From Hepsetus odoe (Eukaryota; Chordata; Actinopteri; Characiformes; Hepsetidae), in assembly GCA_017165825.1 (NCBI GenBank), contig CM029386.1, positions 4,345,729 to 4,409,728 of the forward strand: DNA of 64,000 bases, written 5' to 3'. This document shows positions 20,451 through 31,315 of the stretch, piece after piece (position 1 is the stretch's first letter; each line of letters starts with the position of its first letter). Position numbers and translations under genes: made by a program. Under the pieces are notes generated by a model. That model saw only the letters and a list, made by a program, of their open reading frames with translations, did no database searches and was not told where the DNA came from.

Positions 20451-20984
20451 ACTTGGTAAATTCAGAACAACACTTTGTGAAACTCTGGTGTGGAGCTTGT
20501 TTTTGTGTTCACAGCACACAGTACACAGCCGCTCTCTTCCTAAACGCAATAAACAATACATTTCAGAGAACAGATCAGATCCGGCTTCCCATAATCCCTC
20601 TTAGTTCAAGAGAACAACAGAAAGGATCACTTACTCCTCTTTAAACACATCTTCTTTTGCAGTTTTTAGGCTGCAGAAACTCCAGCATGACCCAGTTACA
20701 GACAGAAGATTGTGGGAGGAAAGATACAAGGTTTATGCACTGATCTTACATTTGCAAGCATGGTGTTTTTCCGTGGAAATGAGCTGTAATAATATTATAT
20801 TTGAAATTTGTTTACACAGTTCTATTGCTCTAAAAATAGTTTGTGAAAGTAGAATAGATTACATAAACTAAAATAATCTTACTTTTCGTTGTCCTTCTTA
20901 ATGCCACCATTTTTACAGAATATATTAAACATATATCCATAGCTGTCACATTTACCATTATTATTATTGATAGATTAGTTGTTG

Positions 20985-21212
20985 AAGTCCAGGGTGGCCT
21001 AGTGGTTAGGGCGTTGGCCACCGGATCGGGGGTTCGAACCCCTTCCCAATAGGTTGCCCTGAGGTACAAGGTGCCATCCCTGTCACGCTCCTCCCTGCGA
21101 TGGGCTGGTGACCTGTCCAGGGTGCGTCCCCCGTCCTGTGCGCTGGGTTGGACTCCAGCACTCCCCCGTGACCCCGTTTGGAACAAGTGGCAGAAAATGG
21201 ATAGTTGTTAAA
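20985..21212 (+). repeat. SINE-C, full-length tRNA-derived SINE with LINE-type tail
   Basis: The head has an A-box (tggcctagtggttagggcg) and a B-box (ggttcgaacccc). The body (gatgggctggtgacctgtcc, ctccagcactcccccgtgac) leads to a tail (aagtggcagaaaatggatag) like the 3' end of RTE/Rex3-type LINEs, a plausible route for borrowing LINE machinery. Confidence 0.85.
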
Positions 21213-21743
21213 GTATATGAAAATATTTACTTATATAAAGCATTCCTATTTATTTCATATAATATAATCTATGCAATTATATATGATTTCATTTATAATA
21301 ATATAAATTATTTCTGAGGAAAATAAAATTATAGTTTGTATGCATTTGCACTCTCCACATACACGGGTTCCACTTTTCTTTTTGAGCAGATGTAGTATAA
21401 ATATGTGAAAAATAAGCCTTTAATTTCCAAAGCTTCCACTGTCCATGTTTTTGTTTGGAATTAAAACTGGCTACATTTATCTTCCTAGTCCCTATGTAGT
21501 GCACTAGAGGAGTTATTACATTTGGTCTTTTTGGGTAAACACTACTGTAGATCTTATAAACATCAACACCAAATGTCAATTTTTTAAAGGTTTTCTGCGC
21601 TGTTTTGTGCAGAAAGCAGTATGTTAAAGGGTATGTAGTGCACTTTGTAGGGAGTGTAAGAGCCGATATCGGGAAGATAATTACAACCTACAGAATCTAC
21701 AAACACGGAGAAGACTTTTGCTGATGACGCAGTGAGCTGCGTG

Positions 21744-21770
21744 TGACGTCACTGACGAGGAGATAAAAGG
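21744..21770 (+). promoter_or_regulatory. CRE and TATA-like cluster
   Basis: An exact tgacgtca palindrome (21744-21751) is followed 9 bases later by agataaaagg, with a further tgacg half-site upstream and an atttataag near 21786. It lies just beyond the 3' end of locus A and would drive transcription antisense to the locus A B30.2 exon. Promoter function is inferred from motifs only. Confidence 0.4.
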
Positions 21771-21923
21771 GGGATAGTGGCGGACATTTATAAGAAGCAG
21801 GACGGACACATGCTCTTTACTCTCTTTAGTAACAGGAGGCTGTTCTTTCAGGAAGAAAACTTTTCTCTCATTCAGTCAGATCTCCATTTTCACCACACTC
21901 TACATATGCACACACAAACGAGG

Positions 21924-22468
21924 TTATTCTATCTCACACAGATGCGCTGAGGAGCCGTAATAAGGAAACCTAAACCCTATGTAGAGCGGTTCAGTGAAAG
22001 TGGTGTTGAGTGTGTGTAAGTGTGTGAGTGTGTGTGTATCAGAGGAGACACTGTAGAAAGACAGAGTGCCAGCGGGACAGTCCACATACACTCCTACTCT
22101 GTTAGATCTGGAGGGAGGAGGAGGGACAGCAGTTCTGTTCTTATTGTGAAGGACAGAGAATCTGTTATTAGAGCAGTCCAGACTCTAGGACTTTTCATTC
22201 TGTCCAAACACACAGTCTCTACTCCTTCCTTTTCTCCTGATTGATTTATGAGTCACGGATACTCCAACACCAACACCGCTCCACTCGACCTCCCAGTAAC
22301 AGCGTCCACTCACACTCTCACTACACACAACCTGCTGATACTCATCAAATCTGTCTGGATGATCAGGATACGACTGTTGCTCTTCCACAAACTCCACCTT
22401 CCTGTTCTCCTCAGAGAGAGAGAGGAGTGTGTGTGCTGTGTTTGGATCCAGTGTGAACTCACAGCCAT
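21924..22468 (-). pseudogene. Locus A B30.2 (PRY-SPRY) exon with one in-frame stop
   Basis: The minus-strand exon follows a tgtgtgcag acceptor at 22469-22470 and ends in TAA at 21924-21926. It reads G-C-E-F-T-L-D-P-N-T-A-H (PRY), then G-R-C-Y-W-E-V-E-W, and ends with the G-T-L-S-F-Y-S-V motif. At 22185-22187 a TAG replaces the Trp found in locus E (N-E-K-S-W-S-L), and the frame stays open on both sides of it. The loss is therefore a single substitution. The exon is otherwise very similar to locus E at 57028-57572. Confidence 0.9.
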
Positions 22469-22494
22469 CTGCACACAAGAAAACACATTAGAGG

Positions 22495-22740
22495 CGAAAA
22501 CACAGTGTGTGTGTGTGTGTGCTTCTTTGGGCCTATTTGGTTTTGTGTGTGTTTCTGTGTGTATAATTAATTGTGTGTGTTTTTGTGTGTATAATTAGTT
22601 GTGTGTGTGTTTGGTTTTGTGTGTGTGTGTTCCTGTGTATATTTAGTTGTGTGTGTGTGTGTTTCTTTGTGTATATCTAGTTTTGTGTTTTTCTGCGTGT
22701 GTGTGTGATGTTTTTCTCTGTGTATATCTAGTTAATATAA
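22495..22740. repeat. GT-rich microsatellite region
   Basis: Repeated tgtgtgt blocks separated by ttttctgtgtatatttag-like spacers, in the intron between the linker and B30.2 exons of locus A. Confidence 0.9.
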
Positions 22741-22744
22741 TTAA

Positions 22745-24390
22745 GCTTTTAGTTAATCTTAAAAGTCAGATTTAAGTTTAGATTAAACTTCTGTAAATAC
22801 TGAATCTAAATGTTGTTTAAACTCAGCCTGATCCTCCAATCAGGAAGCACCGTTTGCTGAAATATGAACCTGAAAGATTTCCTGTTAATCTCAGCTTGTA
22901 TCTTGATGCTTCATAACTGTGAATCAGTAAGACTAGAGTAGAGATTCAAGCTCAGACTAAAGTCTCTCCATTAGTGGATGTAGAACAGATAAAGCATCAT
23001 GCTAATGTTGATGATTTTATGCTTTGTATGGAGAATATGGTGAAACATCAACCTGATGTTTCATGGCTTGGTGTACAATTATATTAACAGACAGATAAGT
23101 GTTTAATTGCACTCAGTATAAGCCCAACATATTTCATGTTCTGTCTGATCAGCTTCATTTGATAATTAACAGCAAGTCCTGCAGTTCAGAGTCCTATAAA
23201 GTCCTATAAAGAGATAAAAAGGTTTAAAATAATGTGGTTTCAAACAGATGATGTCAGCAGAAGATTGTAATCATGATTTGGTACAAAAGCAGTTTCTCCA
23301 AAAGACTCTGAGAAATAAAAATGGACAGATGATCTCCAGTTTTTCATCAAATGAGGGAGAAAATGACTGAAATATTTAAAAAAGGTTCCTCATAGAAAAA
23401 CTGAAAGGGATTTGGACATGTCTCCCTTTACAGTGTAAATATCTTTAAACAACATTAGAAATATGGAGGAAGTTCTGAGCTGAAGACCTGTGATCTCTGA
23501 TCTTTTAAACGGTGCTGCATCAAGAACCGTTGCTCATCTCCAGCTGACAGAACCACATGAGCAGGGACTACTTTGGAGAACTTTATCATGCTCTTCAGTA
23601 CAGAGTTACATTCAGTGATTCCACTTCAACCCTGACTGTGGAAGAAAGAAGACTCATGGTAACCATGTTCAGAAGTGCTGTTGACGTCTCTGGACTCTGA
23701 GGGACTGAGATGAACCATCACACCGAGTGGAAACATCAGACCAGAGGATCAATGTTCCAGATCTTTTTTTGGAAGAAAAGGACGCTGTGCTCCATCCATT
23801 TTCAACAATAAATGAAATAAAAACAAATTCTAGACACACACAAACACATACACACACGATACAAAGGATGTTCTGTGGATAAAGAGAGTTCAGGTACTAG
23901 ACTGTCCTATCTGCAGTCCTGGTAATCCCAAACAGAGAATATGGGGAGAATTCTGAACCGAAAATTAGAAAATGGACCAAAGGAGGAATGGGACAAAACA
24001 GAGCTGAATCATCTATTAAGTGTTGTGAGAAGGAACGTCAACATTACAGGACTAGCTTTTTTAGCAGGTCTCGTCTGAAATGCAGGACTGGATGTTTATG
24101 AACAATTTAAATGAAATTGATCAGAAGAAACATGAAATATCTCATGTTCAGACTGTCTGCAATAAAACAAAAAGTTCAAGTAAATCAAAGAATCCTGATG
24201 TGGAATCTGTACACCAGGCTGTTAGAAATCAACTGGATGTGTTTCAATATTTCTCCAAATCCTGGAGCTTAATGAGGGATGAAGATCTTCTGATCCTTCA
24301 CTCTGTAAAAGGACTTTAAAAAATGGAAGACCCAGTTTTCTCAAGGCCTCTGATGAAATCAGGCCTCTTCTGCTCAGTGCTGTCACATGT
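22745..24390. other. Locus A intron before B30.2
   Basis: No exon of the NLR family is found in this stretch. Short frames (for example 24080-24319 plus) have no recognised domain. Confidence 0.5.
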
Positions 24391-24394
24391 AAAA

Positions 24395-24500
24395 GAGTAA
24401 CCTTTATTAGGATCACCTGTACACCTGTTTATTGAGGTCATACTCTGATCAGCCAATCCTGCAGCAGCAGAGCTGCTCTGAGTGTTTCTGTAAGGACTGA
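24395..24500 (+). repeat. Dispersed repeat, partner at 30435-30540
   Basis: Both copies share ttaggat-acctgtacacctgtttatt, tctgatcagccaatcct and the cagagc-gc block. Phrases of this kind occur in widely dispersed fish DNA transposon-derived repeats. Confidence 0.7.
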
Positions 24501-24654
24501 TTTAAAAGTGTGTTTATGTTAATCAGGCACATTTTATTAGAATGCTTGAAATTAAAAAAGTCTATTGTTACATATTTCTAATCACCAATGTGACAATTAC
24601 TTATCTGTGTGTGTGTGTGTGTGTTTAGTTAATGATGTGTGTGTTTGAACTTAC

Positions 24655-24701
24655 ATTTCTTTAGTCCTGGTTTGATTCTGATCTCGCCTCCATGATCCAC
24701 T
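24655..24701 (-). CDS. Locus A linker exon (47 bp)
   Basis: A gtttag acceptor and a gtaagt donor frame an R-V-D-H-G-G-E-I-R-I-K-P-G-L-K-K coding segment. It enters in phase 2 from the LRR exon and leaves in phase 1 into B30.2. (TG)n lies on its downstream side and (CA)n on its upstream side. Confidence 0.9.
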
Positions 24702-24705
24702 CTAA

Positions 24706-24738
<33 letters not shown>

Positions 24739-25123
24739 TTTTGTTTTTTTGAGCTGAAACACTAAAAACTAAAGAGGTTACCACAAGTTTCAGTTAATTT
24801 CTAACTTCACAGCTGAAGATCAAACTCAGGATCTGGTGCTGAGCTCTTGGGCTTGAAATGTTTACACTGCAGTGTGTTTCAGTTCCTGAATTTAAATCAG
24901 TATTAATTATATTTTCTGGAAAACAAATTAAAATCAGCTGATTATCTACCAATCAGATTATAATAAAGACTCTTACAGCACTGAAGCTGAAACACTATTC
25001 ATTGTAAGCAAAGTGAAAATATATATAATATATAAACAAATATAAATATATACAATTCCTAATATATATTGAGGAATCCTTATACCAGTGTTCACATGTG
25101 TTCATAATGTCCACAATCTTCAC

Positions 25124-25288
25124 CTGAGTGAGCAGTGTGGATCCTCCAGTCGAGCAGAGAGCAGCTTCACTCCTGAATCTCCTGGGTGGTTGTAGGTCAG
25201 ATCCAGTTCTTTCAGGTGGGAGGGGTTTGAACTGAGAGCTGAATCCAGAGAAGAACAGCCTTTAGCTGTGATCATACAACCAGATAAT
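25124..25288 (-). CDS. Locus A LRR exon 2
   Basis: 165 bp between a cag acceptor and a gtgaag donor. It encodes L-S-G-C-M-I-T-A-K-G-C-S-S-L, then L-K-E-L-D-L-T-Y-N-H and G-V-K-L-L-S-A, an RI-like LRR pair. The open frame is intact. A long (GA)n microsatellite, read as (CT)n, is the polypyrimidine tract. Confidence 0.92.
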
Positions 25289-25291
25289 CTG

Positions 25292-25341
<50 letters not shown>
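25289..25341. repeat. (GA)n microsatellite at an acceptor site
   Basis: About 24 GA units directly adjoin the LRR exon 2 acceptor. Locus D shows the same arrangement at 1740-1776. Confidence 0.95.
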
Positions 25342-25344
<3 letters not shown>

Positions 25345-25556
25345 AGATGATACACTTCAGAATCAGATTCCTACAACTACAAACTAATCTGAATCAGAAC
25401 CAGATTCTCCTTCATCAACATAAATCTTTTTTTTTTTTTTTTTTAGACAATGTTGACAAAGATTTATTGTGATTTGGAATTAGTTTTCCTAGACTAGAAA
25501 TGTATTCCTACATAAAGGAATAAATAGCTTCAATTTTGGTAAATTTGTATTCTCAC

Positions 25557-25727
25557 CTGAGAGTCTCCAGTTTACAGTGTGAACTCTTCAGTCCAGCAGA
25601 GAGCAGCTCCACTCCTGAATCCTGCAGGTCGTTGTTACTGAGGTCCAGATCTTTCAGGGGTGAATGTGAATTGAGCACTGAAGCCAGTGTTTCACATATA
25701 TTCTTACTGAGCTTACAATGATTCAAC
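25557..25727 (-). CDS. Locus A LRR exon 1
   Basis: 171 bp between a tttcaag acceptor and a gtgaga donor. The frame reads L-N-H-C-K-L-S, then L-K-D-L-D-L-S-N-N-D-L and G-V-E-L-L-S-A-G-L, the standard 57-codon fish NLR LRR unit. The frame is intact. Similar units in locus B are at 40342 and 41883. Confidence 0.93.
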
Positions 25728-25734
25728 CTTGAAA

Positions 25735-26480
25735 TAAATATTATAATTACCCATTAGACAGATATATTAGATAGATATATTCAGTCAAGAATATAAGAAA
25801 AAAAGTCTAAAACATGCAGAGATAAACAACTACAGTAAAAGCCCCTACCTAATTATGCAACCCTTTCTTGTCACCCAAACAGCTTTGAGGCTTAAAATAT
25901 TAAAGTGTCCATTCTGACCCATCTCCATTGAAAATACCTCCAGGGGGCAATACTCATCCCACCTGTACCATGGAGTGATGTAAGAAATGACCTTTTCTAA
26001 GGATTCTTGTTTTTTAAATCATGTGGATGACTGGGGGTGTTTGGTTCACTTACCTGGGGAAGACAGAACCAGGGTGCACTATGGGAAGAACACAAGTCAG
26101 CAGAGGCAATGCAAAGTTCTGGACTGCTGGGAAACCTTGTTTACTACTACTATTCATGTAGATTTTACTTTGACATACTTTGACAACCGAGATATATTAT
26201 TTTATATCAGTAATATAAGAGCATGGATGATGATAAGTCTTTGTGTTTTCTTTTTACAGCAACAACGGCAGTTTCCTCCCAAAACATATACTCGTTCCTC
26301 TCTCCACAAACAAACAAAAAGCTTAAAAATTTTATACTTGATTTAATTCATTCTCAGAGTAAAATGTTTGAAAAGTATTAATGGAGTGGTTAAGTTCATG
26401 TTAAATGTTTTTACTTTATCAGCACATTGACTTTAACTTTACCTGAATTTGACAAGAAATACATTTTTACTGAAGATTAT
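25735..26480. other. Locus A intron between NACHT and LRR exons
   Basis: I see no exon or named repeat. An open plus-strand frame (25987-26346) lacks any recognisable domain. Confidence 0.5.
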
Positions 26481-26486
26481 ACTTAC

Positions 26487-28200
26487 AGGGCTCTTCTTGT
26501 GTTTTTCACCACAGACAGGAGTCGAATCAATCCTTCTTCTGATGGTCTGTATTTCTTGAGCTCGAACATCTCTTGAGTCTCCTCTGACATTTGCAGCACA
26601 AACACCAGTGCTGACCACTGTGTTGATGAGAGATTCTGTGCTGCGAGATCTCCAGAGTTCAGGTACTCCTGAATTTCAGTTGTGAGATAATTGTCTTTTA
26701 TTTCACTCAGGCAGTGGAAGAGATTCATGATCTTTTCAGGAGATTCTTTCTTCTGTATCTTTCTCTTTATGTAGTCTACAGTGTCCTTGAGACTCTCTTC
26801 TTTGATTTCCATCTCTGGATGTAGGCCTTTGAGAAGCCTCTGATTAGACTCCAGACAGAGCCCGAGTAGAAAGCGGAGGAAAAGGTCCAGGTGTCCATTT
26901 CTACTCTTCATAGCCTTTTTCACTGCTGTTTTGAGGTCACCCAGTGTATGTTTAAAGCTCCACTGTATTTTCTCCAGTAGACCCTGAAGGAGTGGGTTAC
27001 GTCCATGGATGAATTTAAGAAACACAAAAACAGCAGCAAGAAACTCAAATGCACAAAACTGAAGATCTTCTCATCCTTCTTAAAGATTTGTGTACACACT
27101 CCAGAGTACACTACCGCTTCTTTAACATCAATGGCACATTTTCTGAGATCATTCTCATAAAATATGATCTGTCCTTTTTGTAAATGAAGAAAGGCTAACT
27201 GTCCCAGCTTTAGTATATCTTCTCCTTCTAGTGTGACTTTCTCAGATGGTGGGACTGCAATTTCGTTTTGCACTCTGTTGTATTTATCTCTCTTTTGAGT
27301 TGTGTGAAACAGCAGGAAACGTGTGTACATTTCTGTAATTGTTGTGGGAGCATTTTTCATGTCTTTCTCATTTTTTAAGATGTCCTGAAGCACAGAAGCT
27401 GAGATGAAGCAGAACACTCCTTGCTGTTTTAATGTGTGAAATGATTCTGTCGGCTTGATCAGGATCTCTGATTCTCTTCCTGAAGTACTCCTTCTTCTGT
27501 GGGTCACTGAATCCACGTATTTCTGTAACACGCTTAAAGTATTGGCGTGGAATCTGATTGGCTGCTGCTGGTCGTGAGGTGATCCAGACCAGAGCAGAAG
27601 GAAGCAACTCTCCCTTGATGAGGCTTGTTATCAGTTTATCAGGAGTGGTCTTCTTCGTTACACTACATACTTTCTTTTGGTTAAAATAAGAAGTAGTTTA
27701 TTTTCATCCAGTCCGTCTAATATGAAAACCATCTTACACTTTTCAGTCCAGATATTTTCATATTGGATTTCACGATGGAAGTAATGCACAAGTTTCTGGA
27801 AGCTGTACATTTCCCCTTTGATGACGTTAAGCTCCCGAAAGGGAAGGAACAACATGAAGTCTATATCCTGGTTGCATTTGTCCTCAGCCCAGTCCAGAAT
27901 GACTTTGTGTACTGACACTGTTTTTCCCACTCCAGCGATTCCTAATGTAAGTACTTTTGTACCAAGCTCATTTTGACCAGACTGTGTTTTAAAAATATCA
28001 CTGAGTTTGATTGTTTCTTTCTCTGCTTTGGGATGAAAGGCCTCTATCTTTCTCACTTCATGTTCAGTGGTCACTCCTCCTGTCCAGCCTTCAATTACCG
28101 AGACGTCAGTGTAAATGTCTTCCAAATGCGTGTGATGACTCAAATACATTTGAAAATCTTTCGTTCATCTTTGCTTTGAATTCACATGATTGTTCTACTG
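26487..28200 (-). pseudogene. Locus A FISNA-NACHT-helical exon with at least four frame breaks
   Basis: From the ttccag acceptor at 28201-28202 the exon gives the FISNA start, then the Walker A G-I-A-G-V-G-K-T at 27942-27919, the I-L-D-W-A-E-D segment, Walker B F-I-L-D-G-L-D-E near 27726-27703, the L-L-P-S-A-L-V-W-I-T-S-R-P-A-A-A sensor region and the winged-helix/NOD2 helical region, ending R-R-A-L before a gtaagt donor. Frame breaks with small deletions lie near 28130, 27660-27700, 27420 and 27045. Each also removes family residues (for example the H-I-M-C-H-I-P segment at 27420), which argues against simple sequencing error. Confidence 0.9.
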
Positions 28201-28317
28201 CTGGAAAAATAACAGCAGAAAATATGTACATGGTTCTGTGACATGAGATATAAGGAGAGATACGGAAGGTGGAAAATCATGATTTATTCTATGATTAAGA
28301 TTATCAAGTGATTTTAC

Positions 28318-28395
28318 CTGCAGTGAGAGCAGGAGCTGTGTCTTCTGAGGAGGCTCCTAAACTCCTTCCAGTTCCCTCTTCATGTCTGTCTCCAC
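28318..28395 (-). CDS. Locus A 26-codon linker exon between PYD and FISNA
   Basis: A ctcag acceptor and a gtaaaat donor enclose 78 bp, phase 1 on both sides, reading G-D-R-H-E-E-G-T then S-S-E-D-T-A-P-A-L-T-A. Fish NLRs often have such a short acidic/Ala-rich linker exon here. Confidence 0.8.
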
Positions 28396-28439
28396 CTGAG
28401 AAAGTGAACAGCAGTAATAAGTCTATCAGAAAAAGTGCA

Positions 28440-29930
28440 CCAGAACACCTAAAGAATCTCTCCTCTGGACATGTCCAAACCAATGCTAATTACCAAACTA
28501 ATCGTCCTGACCGGCTGCACATCTTTCCCAGCTCTGCCTTTCTGTCCCTCTTTACTGTCCAACCTCTCATACAATTCACCAAACACCTCATCTTTGGCCT
28601 TCATCACTGCTTTCTTTGCCCTGCGGTTCATCTCCTTGTACACCTGTCTACTTTCTTCATCTCTCTGACTGTCCCATGTCTTCTTTGCCTCCCTCTTCTT
28701 CTGTATACACTCCTGGACTTCTTGGTTCCACCACCAGGTTTCTTTATCCTCCTTCTTTCTTCCAGATGTCACACCAAGTACTTTTCTAGCCGTCTGCCAT
28801 CACTTCTGCAGTAGTTTCCCATCAATCTGGTAGCTCTTCAACACCTCCCAGTGACCGTCTTAACTCCTGCCTGAATTCCACCTTGCAGTTCTCCTCCTTC
28901 AGCGTCCACCACTTGATCTTCAAATCTGCTCTCACTTTCCTTCTCTTCTTGACCTCCAAGATCATCCTACAGACCACCATCCTATGTTGTTTAGCTATGC
29001 TCTCCCCTGTCACTACTTTGCAGTCTCCAAAATCCTGCAGACTGACCCTCCTGCAAAGAATATAATCCACCTTCCTCCACACTTATACGTCACCCTGTGC
29101 TCCTCCCTCTTCTTAAAATAAGTATTAGCTGCAGCCATTTTCCTCCTTTTCACAAAATCTACAACTATCTGACCTTCAGCATTCCTCTCCTTGACACCAT
29201 ATCCACCCATCACCTCCTCATCATCTCTGTTCCCTTCACTAACATGACCATTCAGATCTGTACCAATCACCACTCTCTCTCCCCTGGGTACACTCTCTGT
29301 CACTTCATCCAACTCACTCTGGAATTCGTCTTTCTCCTCCATCTCACAACCAATTTGTGGCAAATAAGCACTAACAACATTCATTATCACACCTTCAACT
29401 TCCAGGTTCAAACTCATCACCCTCCCTGACACCCTCTTCACCTCCAAAACTCTCTTCACATATTCCTCCTTCAGGATAACACTAACTCCATTCCTACTTT
29501 TTTCCACACCATGGTAAAACAATTTAAACCCTCCTCCAATACACCTGGCCTTCCTACCCTTCCATCTAGTCTCTTGCATACACAAAATGTTAACCTTTCT
29601 TCTCTCCATCATTTCAGCTAATTCTCTACCTTTACCAGTCAAGCTGCCAACATTCAAAGTTCCTACCCTCACTCCCACTCTCCTCCCCTTCTTTCTCTCC
29701 TCCTCCCTCAGGCCTTCCTCCTCTTCTTCTTCTTTTTCTTGGCCAACAGTAGTCCAATTTCCAACAGGACCCTGTAGACTAACAGCACTGGTGGCGGCCG
29801 TTGTTAACCCGGGCTTCGACCGATCCGGAATGGAAATTTGTTTTATTTTCCACATATTGATTTTACACTGGTTTCCCTTCCTGATGTAACCGTCCCCATT
29901 TATCCAGACTTGGGACCGGCACAAAGAAAT
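28440..29930 (-). mobile_element. RTE (BovB/CFDP2-like) LINE, endonuclease and start of RT
   Basis: The 5' leader gives an acidic tract (Q-E-K-E-E-E-E-E-E-G), then the endonuclease: V-G-T-L-N-V-G-S-L-T at about 29665, Q-E-T-R-W-K-G, and T-D-L-N-G-H-V (family G-A-D-F-N-G-H-V). A break follows in the C-R-R region (about 29050), and the linker to RT is in another frame (E-D-K-E-T-W-W-W-N-Q-E-V near 28750). The RT core is absent here. It lies in the first coding intron of locus A, antisense-neutral to it (same strand). Confidence 0.88.
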
Positions 29931-29934
29931 ACAC

Positions 29935-30335
29935 TGGCTTGTGCATCCCTAGTGGCTGGGTTCACTACAGATATCATCAGCAAACATCATCCTACACAGA
30001 GACTCCTGTCTAAGCTTGTCTGTCAACCTATCTATTACTTTTTTGCAAACAAGAATGGGCTCAGCACTGATTCTTGATGTAATCCAACCTCTACCTTAAA
30101 GGCATCTGTCACACCCACTGCAGAACTTGCCACAGTCACACTGCTCTCATACATATCCTGAACTACTGTCACATACTTCTCTGTCTCACCAGACTTTCTC
30201 ATGCAAAAGCACAGCTTCTCTCTAAGCACCATGTCATATGCTTCCAAGTCCACAAAGGCACAATGTAACTCCTACTGACCTTCTCTGTACTTCTCCATCA
30301 ACACCCTCAGAGCAAGCATTGCATCTGTAGAGCTT
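29935..30335 (-). mobile_element. RTE LINE RT fragment, second copy
   Basis: The minus-strand frame at 30253-30035 reads L-R-E-K-L-C-F-C-M-R-K-S-G, then V-V-Q-D-M-Y-E and V-G-L-H-Q-E-S-V-L-S-P-F-L-F, the RT palm before F-A-D-D, which appears as M-M-F-A-D-D-I near 29975 in another frame. It is RT sequence placed upstream of the endonuclease of the neighbour, so two copies (or a rearrangement) meet near 29935. Confidence 0.8.
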
Positions 30336-30434
30336 TTTAGAAATAGTTATTGGTGTTTGTGTGTGTGTGTGTGTGTGTGTAGTTAGTAAGAATCTACATT
30401 ATTATAATAAAATATATATTAAAAGTGTACATTT

Positions 30435-30540
30435 ATTTAGGATGACCTGTACACCTGTTTATTCATGTCATTTTCTGATCAGCCAATCCTACACACGCAG
30501 AGCCGCTTTCCATATTTCTGTAATGACTGATCCATTGGGA
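30435..30540 (+). repeat. Dispersed repeat, partner of 24395-24500
   Basis: The same acctgtacacctgtttatt and gatcagccaatcct core. Confidence 0.7.
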
Positions 30541-30780
30541 TCCTCATCAACAACACTCTGTGAAATCAGACACTAATTTAAAGACTGGATTTATAATTAC
30601 ATTCCAGAATACAGACTGGAGGAGAGCTTTTAATAAGTTCTCCACTGAATTTGGTAGAGTCTATCACTGCATTGTGGAGAATTTAATGAAGATCAAAGAA
30701 AACTGTTTACTTGTTACATTGGTTAAATAATTAATTGCATTAAGAAGGAGTGTAAATGTTAATAATGTACATTTTTACAT

Positions 30781-31132
30781 TTGGAGGGTGCGGAGTGGGT
30801 GCGACAGACGCCAGTGGCTATGGCTGAGGAGCTTGAGCACCGTCTGAAGCATCTGACATCGCAGATCCCGCTCATTTCCACCCTGGAGCCTGAGCGGCGC
30901 ATGGATCGGTTTGTGCTTTTTCTGCAGGTATTATTCTCCATAGCTCCATGTTCTGATTCTATCACAGCAGACTCCTATGCCAAGTGGGAGAGGCTGCCTT
31001 ATGACGAGGGGGTCCAACCATGGACTAGAGCTTTGGGATACCCCTCACCACCGCCAGGAGCCCTGGACGTGGCTGCAGCTGGTCAGGGGCCCCCTCACAG
31101 AGCACCCTCTACTGCACCAAACATGAACTGTG
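30781..31132 (+). mobile_element. Probable retroelement gag-like fragment ending in an LTR-like edge
   Basis: A plus-strand frame starts A-M-A-E-E-L-E-H-R-L-K-H-L (helical) and continues through a Pro-rich segment. It ends in gagcaccctctactg...tgtgaca, like the outer edge of the coiled-coil family LTRs. I do not recognise the protein. Confidence 0.35.
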
Positions 31133-31315
31133 ACATTTATATATGGTCATATTCAGAATTTTTACACTCAATGTAAAACGCAAAACACCTAATGCTTTAA
31201 ATATGAAACAATATAGTTATAGCCAGAATGGAACTATATAAACATGAAAAATAAGTATTAGTTATATCAGACAGTTGAATCATTGAGTTTACTCAGTTTT
31301 TTAAAGGTGCCTTAC

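Noticed and set aside
22241..22598. Plus-strand frames over the B30.2 exons (also 57058-57765)
   Set aside because: These are shadows of the minus-strand B30.2 exons and of GT microsatellites. The exon signals are all on the minus strand.
28308..29429. Plus-strand frames (for example 28308-28814, 29097-29429) rich in Leu/Ser/Pro
   Set aside because: They are the complement of the RTE coding strand and of the locus A linker exon.
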